Origin: Cutaneotrichosporon cavernicola
Taxonomy: Eukaryota; Basidiomycota; Tremellomycetes; Trichosporonales; Trichosporonaceae
Reading direction: 5' to 3'
Assembly (NCBI RefSeq): GCF_030864355.1
Contig: NC_083395.1
Span: 992,001-1,056,000, forward strand
DNA length: 64,000 bases
Positions 55,963 through 64,000 of the stretch are shown piece after piece. Below the pieces are notes generated by a model that worked only from the letters and a program-made list of their open reading frames with translations, was not told where the DNA came from and did no database searches. A program made the position numbers and the translations under genes. How positions within the stretch are numbered: position 1 is the first letter of the stretch; every line of letters begins with the position of its first letter.

Positions 55963-57614
55963 TCAATCAACCAGCTCATCACACATCTTATGCCGCGACA
56001 GCATCTCGCGTGCCGGGAACGTAGTCGAGATCATCCGATCATCGGCATGTCCAAGCGTCATGAGCACCGTATCGTCGAGGAAGAAGTGGCCTGGCGCCTG
56101 CCGGTGCTTTCTCCTTTTAGCAGTCGGATCCAAGTCCGCCGGCTCGAGGGGAACCATGCTGAGCGCAAAGTTGATCTTGATCGGGTCGTCAATCTCTTCT
56201 CCGTTCACAAGTAAGGCCGGACCAATACTGATGAGGTTGAACGGCGCGGAGGTATTGTACGTGACAAAGTATCTTCCATCAGCACCATTTGGGCACGACT
56301 CACTTCATGTATTGCCGTCCCCGGAGTTTGGCGTGCGCGACCGCAACGTTGACGGTATTCCCCTCGTGGGGTGTACAGCCTCTCTCACAGAGAGTGAAGC
56401 GGTATAGTGGGGACGCGTGATGGTTCGCCCTGGGATCCCAGTTGTGCGCGCGGGCAACGCACTTGGCGCTGAAGTCGGGGGCATCGAGCACATCGTAGCT
56501 GATATAACGGGAGGTGGCGTTGGCGACGTCCATGACCTGTCCGGGGGCGACCGAGTACGACATGGCGGGGTATAACCTGCTCTTGTCGCGTTGGGGACCG
56601 GGGTAGAACGCCGCCCAGTTCTTCTCGACGTGGTTGCGGCGCTCGCGGACCAGCTCGAGCGACTGCGCGTCACCCACCTCGACGTGGTGGGAGTAGGGGG
56701 CGACACCGTGCCGCGCGCTTGGGACGATCGCTTCCGCCACGAAGGGGAAGTGCCGCCGCAAGTCGGGGATCAGTCCCACCACGCGACACTTGGCCGCCCA
56801 GTCGCTCGAACGGCCGAACGTGATCGCGGGAGTGCCAGCGTCCTAATCGTCAGCGGCGGTAGCCAAGAGCAAGAGAATTCCGGCGCGCAAGAATCAAGTG
56901 GGTGCGTCATCCTGCTTTCGGTTCCGCACCATGTCACCATTTCAGTTGGTCCCACTCACCGTCCAGAAGATCCGCGAATCCTCGGGCCCGTAAGTTGCAA
57001 CCCAGTGACCGGTGACCTTGCAAACCTCCTGAGGAATCATCTGGTAATCAAGCGCATGTGCCTTTGTGACGACGACTAGCGACCCATCATGGCGCACATC
57101 AAGTCCAAAGCTAATGTCAGCAAATCCTTAGCCTACGGTAAACTTACACGACGACGCTCTGTTCGCGGGCAGGATGTCCTTCAACCACAATAAACGGGTG
57201 TCGGCGAGTAGGACCACGCGCAACGCCAAGTAAATGGAACGCACTGCCGGGCGGTAGTTTGAGGACGGCGAGGTTGAATGACTGGCCCTCGAGTTCTTGA
57301 GGAAATGCAAGACCGTTACGCGCGTCGACGACATGGTCGTTGGGAAGGTCGACAAAGTGTGCCCCGTTCCCGAGGCGGTGTAATGATCCGTCGGCGTCAG
57401 TCCACGCTAATGAGGAGTTGGGGGAGCTGGATATGGCGGAGAGTACGGTGCCGTAAAGATCGGATCCGTTGCCATAGGAGAAGGAGTCGAGGGTGGTTGG
57501 GCGGATAGAGACGACCAGGCAGAAGAGGAAGACGACGGCGGCAGCCGAGATGAGAAGTGGTCGCGCGAGCCACCCCCGCCTCCCCGATGGATGGAGGAGT
57601 GTATACCCCGTCAT
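55963..57614 (-). CDS. Type II membrane protein, secretory pathway, unknown (EDxR motif)
   Basis: Introns 57147-57111, 56959-56843 and 56303-56273 leave 488 aa. A short cytosolic end with Arg (MTGYTLLHPSGRRGWLARP) precedes one signal anchor (LLISAAAVVFLFCLVVSI), so the bulk is lumenal or extracellular. The lumenal part carries ATYGPEDSRIFW, NWAAFYPGP, RLYPAMSYSV and YFVTYNTSAPFNLIS blocks, and candidate N-glycosylation sites. A GxEDxRxF stretch followed by several beta-strand-like segments resembles five-bladed beta-propeller glycan enzymes, which is inference only. The topology matches Golgi glycosyltransferases. I cannot name the family. It lies 501 bp from the 3' end of SEC31, in the same orientation. 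Confidence 0.65.
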
Positions 57615-58115
57615 TAGATGGTGAGAGTGTCGATAGATGGCATATACGTCTCTCTGCACTCGTCTAGTTGTCACCAGCGTGAAGTGCATCTCGCTCACGT
57701 GGCGTGACTCCGTTGCCCGTTGCCTGGGGCGAAGGCAGTAAGAGAACGTGACAAGACGTTCACAAACATGGCCCGTGCGACAGGGAACAGTCGACCCGCC
57801 TTCCTGCGTGCACCCCAGAGCTTCGCGGCTGTACGGCATACGGGTTGCCGTAACACTCAATTTGTGTGAGATAAAGGTTGGCAATGACTTGGAACTCGTG
57901 TATCCAAGTGAAGAGGTCACAGTTATGCCCATGAGCGCTTGGTGCCTCACACCTGATGCATGAACGCGCGAGAAATTAGGTTTTGACACCCTTTCCGTTT
58001 GGGCATGTTACAGCAGTACGTGCAGCATCATATCAACGGCCAATGTTGCATCGTCAGGTTCCGCTCTGCAGCCTCATTACCTATGAATTCATTCGTTCAT
58101 ATTACGTTCGCACTC
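57615..58115. other. Intergenic, promoter of the type II membrane protein
   Basis: 501 bp between two minus-strand genes. No element recognised. Confidence 0.4.
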
Positions 58116-61100
58116 CTATCCCGACGTAAGGCCAAGGCGGATCAGTTGCTTGATGCCGGGCTATACAGTCAGCGAAGGTATCTCGTTCCAACTCACCGCC
58201 CAGTGGGCCACATCGGTCGTCGCGCTCGTCAACAAGTCCGTGTGCATGTGCATCGCATTGCTTGCGTCGCCCGTCTTGATCGCCTGCGTGATCTGGTTGA
58301 TGCGGTCGACCGTGTTGTCTGGGACGCGGTCGTTGTTGAGCTCGTCATACAAGATGTTGAGGCGACGCTCAGTGTCCTCTATGACCTTCTTGACCGTACC
58401 AGCTGCGTTGGGGTTGACCACCTGCTTGACGCGCGCAAACTCGCTCGACAGCGCCTCGTACACGCGCTTCTCATTGTCACCCATGTGCGAGCGGTCACCC
58501 GGGGCTGGCGTTAGTGCTTGTTTGCGCGTGCTTCCCTGCCATTGGGACACTCACGGTGCATCGCCTTGAGTGGAGAGGGCGGGTTGGGCGGCGTCGGGCT
58601 ATGCGAGGGCGGGCGCGGTCCTGCACGCCCCGGAGGAGGAGGACCAGCGCGCGCGCTGGGCGGAGGAGGGCCAGCCATGAGAGGCGGGGAGAACGAGCCC
58701 AGAGGCTGTGCCCGGTGCTCGGCCACTCCCTTACCAGGGCCAAGGGGCGACAGTGCGCGGGGAGGCGGTCCGGCCCTAACGCCTGGAGGAGGGCCTGCGC
58801 GGGGCGCCCCGCGGGGTGGAGGCGGGCCGGCCTTGGGCGGCGGGGCGTAATGCGGCGCGTGCTGCTGAGGAGGCGACTGGGCCGGCTGTCCAAACTGGGT
58901 AGGCGGCAGGCCGTACATCGGCTGCTGCGGGGACTGGCCGTAGGGCGACTGGGGTCCCAACGCGTTCTTCGCTGCCGACGGGGGCCGGGGACCACCCTTG
59001 GGAGGCGGTGGGAGTACCCCGGGGGGGCCGCCGCGAGGAGGCGGGGTCGAGCTGGGACCGGGAGGCGAGAAGGGGCCAGGGTGAGCCTGCGCTTGCTCCG
59101 ACATCGGGAACGGTGAGGTGATGGGCTGAGGCTTGGGCGTCGACGTTGCCGAGCCGCGGTCACGTTTGGGAGGCGCCAGCGATGGTGCATCATTCCACCC
59201 CGGAATGTCACGGCGCTGCGATGCCGGCACGATGGCCTCCTTGTTCTCGGTGGCGCGAGGAGGGGGACCAAGTGGAGGGGCAGCAGGGGCAGCGGGTGCA
59301 CCGTAGTTCGAGCCGCCGTAGGGGTTGTATGCCTGCGACTGGTCGTAGCCGTTCGAACCGAAGTTCGCGGCCGGCTGGAAGGTGTTGGCACCGTAAGCCG
59401 AGGGCTGGGTGTTGAATTGGCTCGAAGCGCCAGCACCGGGTGCAGGTGCGTAAGGATTCGAGGGAGCGGAGGTCGTAGCTGGACCGTACGGGCCAGCAGG
59501 CTGCGAAGACGGGGGAGGAGCGTAAGGGCCAGAGGTCGCGGGCGGAGCATAAGGACCAGAAGTCGGCGGAGGAGCGTACGGACCAGTAGATACGACGGGT
59601 GACGGCCCACGGGCAGGAGCAGGAGCAGGGCCAGGAGCAGGAGCACCGTAGGGGTTGCTCGGCTGGGCGTACGGCGACGTCTGCGAGGCGTAGGGAGAGG
59701 CAGACGCATACGGGCCCGAAGAGAAAGTAGGGGCGGGAGGGTAGCGGCTGCTGACCGACCCCGACGGCTTATGCCCCCTTGAGGTGGTCGGGCCAGCAGT
59801 GACCGGCTGAGCGCCGAAAGCGGTGGACGTCGACGCCGCAGCACTGTCAGGGATGCCAGCGGCGGTGAAGATGCGGCTGCGGGCCTTGTCAAACTGGTGA
59901 CCATCAGAACCGCGGTAGTCCTTAGGAGTCATCTTGATGAACTTGGCAGCGACGTCGACGAGGCCCTGGGTGGCAAGCAGGTCGGCGTACTCGTAGAAGC
60001 GGTCGTAGAGACCCGCGAGAGCGTAGGTGCGCACAGCGGCCTCCTCGGGAGGGACAGTCGTGGTGAGTTCCTTGTCGACATAGCCAGTCGCCGCCTGGAA
60101 GGCCGCAACCTTCTCAATAAACGACTGCAGCGCATTGGCGTGGGCCGAGTAAAGGGGCGCCTTAGTGGCAGCCTCCTCCTCATGCATCTCGTTGATCCAG
60201 ATCCCGACGACGTGCTCAAGGTTGCGGGCAGCGAGGTAGCAGAGCGTGGCGTCCTCGCGTGCGGCTTTGGCCTCGGCCTTGGTCTCGGGGCTGTCAGAGC
60301 CGCTGAGAAGCTGCCACTTGAACTGCAGACGGCGGCCGAGCTGGTCGACGAGGTTGGCAAAGTCTGCCTCCTTGGCGTAGGTGCAGAGGACGACAAACGC
60401 GACCTTCCACTCGGCGAGGTCGGCGTTTTGGACAATGTCCGCCAGGTCCTCTGTGACGATTGACTGGTACACGCGCAGGAAGGGGTGCGCCAGTGTGCGG
60501 CGGTTGAAGTACGCTTTTTGTGTGGACTGAAGAAGCTCCGGTCCACCGCGTACAGCGAGGAGAAGAGCGTCAGCGAATCGCTCGGACGCGAGACAGAGGT
60601 TGACGGCAGAATCAAAGTCGCCAAGGACGAGCGCCTGAGTGATGAGACGATCAGTGTCCGACTCTCCCGAAGGATAAATGCGGAATACGTTCTCCTTGAT
60701 CGACTCCGAGCGCACAGACGACGGGGCGGAGCCGACAATGGCAGCGACCGACGAGTTAGCGGGCTGGTTGAGGTGCGGGATTATCGAGCCGAACTGACGG
60801 CTGCGCAGCGAGCCCGCGGCCATCGACGAGAAGAAGTCGGTGTCACCTCCGACGTCAGCTGGGGTAACCGGGCGGTCGTCACTGGCGGCGAAGAGGGAGC
60901 TGGTCGACTTGGCATCGGGAGTCTTGTCGCCAGCCTCCGACATGGGGTCCTTGATCTCCGACGTGGGGGTGGTATCACCCTCGGTGGCTTCGGGCGGCTC
61001 CTCGACTATCGTCGGGACAAGCTTCTTGACAAGCTCGTCGACTTGGCGCGCAAGGTCCTCCTTGGAGAAACCGAGGAGGCTCACCAACTCGTCGCGCGAG

Positions 61101-62633
61101 TGAGCCTTGAATAACGACTGGAGTGCCTTCCACGACGGGTTCTCGGCCTTGGAGGTGGTGAACTCGGAGAGCTTGTCCTTGTCTCCCGCGATCTCATCGA
61201 GCTTCTTAGCGCGGTCAATGATCGTCTCCTCCGTCACTACATTGCGGAGGTGAACGACGCTGCTCTGGTGCTTACCAGCAGCCGATGGAAGGTTAGACAC
61301 GGTGGCGAGAACACCGCCGTAGCCCCAGGACGCGGTGCACGGGCGGTACATCCACTTTGGCGCTTGGGTGAGCGACTGGGCGTTGGTCTTGTCGTCCGAC
61401 GTGGTGGTCGAGCCGAGGTTGGCAAAGATGTCGTCGACGGTGGCGTCGGCTGCCAGCTTGTTCTCCTCCGGCTCCTTGGGGCCCGTCGACTGGAGCGAGT
61501 TGATACCAATGTGGCCGTCGAACGACGCAACGGCGAGAAGGTTGGGGTTGCTGGGGCACCAGGCGGTCTCGAACGACCAGTCGGTGGTCGGAGCGAGCTC
61601 GCCGACGATCTCGCCAGACTGGGGGTTCCACAGAATCGTGCGGTTGTCTTTGCCACACGACGCCAGCAGGTCGGCGTCCTCCCTGCACCAGGCCACGGAG
61701 AGGACACCCTTGGTGTGGCCCGAGAGGATGCGCTCCGGGGCACGGGTGTTGCGGAGGTCCCACATCATGACGATGGGCGACTCGTCGTCCTCGGACGCAG
61801 TCACTAGGCGCGTCGCTTGATCAGGGTGCCAGCAGAGGTCGCTCATGCCGCGACGCTTGCCGATCTGCGTGCCAGCACGGCCAGACATGTGGTCGCCCTT
61901 GGCAGCGCCGCCGCCATACTGGAGAGCGGCGATCTCCTTGCTGTGACGGAGATCCCAGATCGAAGTGAAACCCGACGACGAAGAAGCAGCAAAGACGCTT
62001 GCAACGCTTGGGTTCCACGCCAGCGAAGTGATCTCGCCAAGCTTGGTCGAGACGGGACCAGGTGGAATCGGGTCACCCAGGCTGTCGAGGTTGTGGATGT
62101 AGAGCTGGCGTGAGAGCCTGCTGTGTATCAGCCTACCTCAGCATTGACGCCGCCCGAAAGGAGGAGGTTCTTCTTGATGGGGTTCCAGTGGAGACCGCGG
62201 ACGGGGCCCGTGTGCTTGTCATTCTTGTAGATGAGCGCGTCCTCGCCCGCAAAGATCTTGACGGGGTCGTAGAGGCAGACCTCGCCCGCCTCGAGGCCGG
62301 CAGCGATGATGCCGCGGCCGCTGGCGGACGCCTCGGGCTGCGACCAGGCGAGTCTGTTAAAGCTGATCATCAGTCCCAATTCCGGCAGGCGACTCACCGG
62401 CTCGAGACTGTGACACTGCCCTTTGGGCCTGCGCCTTGTCCACCGAGCGAGTAGCCCTGCGACTCAGTACCGTCGCGCTCGTAGAGCTTGGGTGCCCAGA
62501 TCTCCAGCTGCGAGTCGTTGGAGAAGCTCTCGTCAAGTGCGCCCGCAACCGCACCAGTGACGATGAGGGGCTCAGAAGCGGAGGAAGGGTCCCAGGCGAA
62601 GGTCGCCGTGCGCGCGATGTCCTTGAGCTTCAT
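58116..62633 (-). CDS. SEC31: COPII outer coat protein SEC31
   Basis: Sec31 with Sec13 forms the outer cage of ER-to-Golgi vesicles. The start MKLKDIARTATFAWDP is canonical. WD-repeat blades follow (ITSLAWNPSVASVFAASSSS, SGHTKGVLSVAWCRED, LLASCGKDNRTILWNPQSG), then the alpha-solenoid (FADALLLAVRGGPELLQ, WKVAFVVLCTYAKEADF). After about residue 900 comes a long Pro/Gly/Ala/Tyr-rich segment with PPxGP repeats that in Sec31 contacts Sar1-Sec23. The C-terminal helical domain (DNEKRVYEALSSEFARV) ends HWAPGIKQLIRLGLTSG. Short introns lie at both ends, including one before PPGDRSHMGD. A C16 run on the coding strand sits 18 nt upstream of the ATG. Divergent from RRP9. Confidence 0.93.
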
Positions 62634-63119
62634 GCTGCCGGACGTGCGGGTGGGGGGGGGGGGGGGGAGGTTGAAAGGAAGGGGAGGGGGAGGCGATTGC
62701 CTGGGAGATGTGGGTGTGTGTAGATGGAGAGATGAGTTCTTTAGCAAGTTACAGTTATATCGACGTGGTGTCGTGACGTTGGACAACTGAGCTGATCAAC
62801 TCGGGCGCGCTGGGCACAAGGCGGGCGGTCACTCTCGGCGCTAGGTGGGGAGGGTGCATCGCTGGCATGTTGGTATTAACTTAGTACCACGCGTCATCTG
62901 CGCGCCTATTCTCGTTTAATTATCTAAATGGGGAGGAATAGATTCAAATTCTAGGCATGCGTTGGGTCATCCAGTCCTTCCTAGATTTCGATGAAACGCC
63001 TAACTTCCACGTGTCTCACAGGGTGAGTGCCGAGTATCGTGCCTGGACAAAAGTTCGCGACCACTGGGCAACTTGATCCCAGCACTATCTCGAGCCACAA
63101 CATCCACTACGATATAGCC
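62634..63119. promoter_or_regulatory. Divergent promoter region, SEC31 / RRP9
   Basis: 486 bp between opposed starts, including a G16 homopolymer at 62652-62667 (C on the SEC31 coding strand) inside the presumed SEC31 5' leader. Confidence 0.5.
62652..62667. repeat. G16 homopolymer in the SEC31 5' leader
   Basis: Sixteen consecutive G on the + strand, ending 18 nt from the SEC31 start codon on the minus strand. Confidence 0.9.
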
Positions 63120-64000
63120 ATGGCCGACCCCTTCTTCCAGTCGACAAAGAAGCGCAAGCGCCCATCCAACAACGCGCGAGGAAGCGGCCCCTCACGCGTT
63201 CCTCACGCTTCCCAGGAGCAGGTTAAGGCCGCGCGGGACGAGGAGCTCTCTTCGGGCGATGAGGGTGGTCTCGAGGCGATCGACGACATCGACTTCCAGA
63301 AGGACCGGATGCCGCACACTCTCGACGACGCCGACTTTGTCGATGCCAACGAGACTGCAGCAGAGAAGCGTGTCCGCCTCGCTCGCGGCTATCTCGACAA
63401 GGTTCGGGCAGAGGTGGCGGCGCAGCGCGAGACGGGCGACTATGATGCTGAGGAGATTGACCGCGAACTGATTGCCGGCCGTTTAAGGCAAGAGGTGGTG
63501 CGTATTAAGGCTGAGGGATAAAGAAGAGGATAGGAGGCTGACTGCAGGACGAGGCGGAGGGGCGCATCCACCGGTTCTACTCTGCCGCCGAGTCCAGCGG
63601 GAGTCGCTTCCAGAGCACGCAGCACCCCCCGACTGGGATCGCGATGACGGCCGCGGGACCAATTTACACGTCAATGAAGAACGGGTCTGTTCTCCGGTTC
63701 GATCGGGAGACACTGGCACACAGCACGCTGCGCGCCGAGGGCGGCGGACACAAAGGCGCGGTGCTGTGTATCGCGGCAAGTGAGGACGGCAAGTGGGTCG
63801 TGACGGGCGGACAGGACAAGATTGTGGGCGTGTGGGACATGTCTAGTGACGAGCCGCGGTGGGCCGCTGGCATGCGGGGACACAAGGACGCCGTGAGCGT
63901 GAGTTCCATCCCATCTGCGCAATATAGCTAATGACAGTCCGTGGTGATTCCGCCACTTTCCAACGCTTCGGCGCACGTCCTCTCGGCATCGCTGGGCCGC
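63120..64000 (+). CDS. RRP9: U3 snoRNP WD-repeat protein RRP9 (3' end outside window)
   Basis: Rrp9/U3-55K binds the box B/C of U3 snoRNA in the small-subunit processome. The start MADPFFQSTKKRKR carries a basic nuclear signal, followed by an acidic region (EELSSGDEGG, DDIDFQKD) and the conserved ETAAEKRVRLARGYLDKVR helix. Introns 63498-63547 and 63899-63937 were read by eye. The first WD blades follow: HKGAVLCIAASEDGKWVVTGG and KIVGVWD, then GHKDAV. The gene runs off the right edge after about 260 residues, so most of the propeller is missing here. Confidence 0.87.

Overview
The window looks like nuclear DNA of a GC-rich basidiomycete yeast, most likely Tremellomycetes and plausibly Trichosporonales. 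This rests on gene content (SERCA-type ECA1, urease, cytosolic endoglycoceramidase/sterylglucosidase-type GH5, Rim13 calpain, COP9 signalosome CSN5) and on gene structure: nearly every gene is cut by very short introns, many only 31 to 50 nt, with GTGAGT-like donors, a CTGAC or CTAAC branch box and a CAG acceptor a few bases later. No transposon, rRNA, tRNA or CRISPR array was recognised.

Layout, left to right: an unknown Ser/Pro-rich protein (minus, runs off the left edge); dynactin p62 subunit (minus) divergent from an ER Ca2+-ATPase (plus); a Rap/Rsr1-type small GTPase (minus); a single-pass membrane polyQ protein (minus) with a remarkable 514 nt intron; a metallo-beta-lactamase-fold hydrolase (plus); vacuolar aspartyl protease (plus); an ACS-family MFS transporter (plus); a mitochondrial Irc3-like helicase (plus) convergent with urease (minus); a GH5 glycolipid hydrolase (minus) divergent from Rim13 calpain (plus); delta-1-pyrroline-5-carboxylate dehydrogenase (plus); CWC27 cyclophilin (minus) divergent from VPS74/GOLPH3 (plus); a Zn2Cys6 regulator (minus) followed by 5.6 kb without a convincing gene; MKT1 (minus); CSN5 (minus); a secreted lytic-transglycosylase-like protein (plus); an unknown type II membrane protein (minus); SEC31 (minus) divergent from RRP9 (plus, runs off the right edge).

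The genes are mostly unlinked housekeeping functions: secretory pathway and Golgi (SEC31, VPS74, ECA1, dynactin), vacuole (PEP4), RNA (CWC27, RRP9, MKT1), nitrogen metabolism (urease, PUT2, an ACS-type permease) and pH signalling (RIM13). There is no obvious biosynthetic or defence cluster.

The most unusual signals are in gene architecture. They are a 5 nt microexon in urease, a 14 nt microexon in the Ras-family gene, an intron whose branch box seems to lie about 450 nt from its acceptor with no AG dinucleotide in between, stop-free 3n introns inside the helicase motif VI and the MBL gene, and protein ends isolated on tiny exons. Exon sums for the genes I could splice fully are multiples of three, which supports these models. 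All splice sites were read by eye and need RNA-seq.
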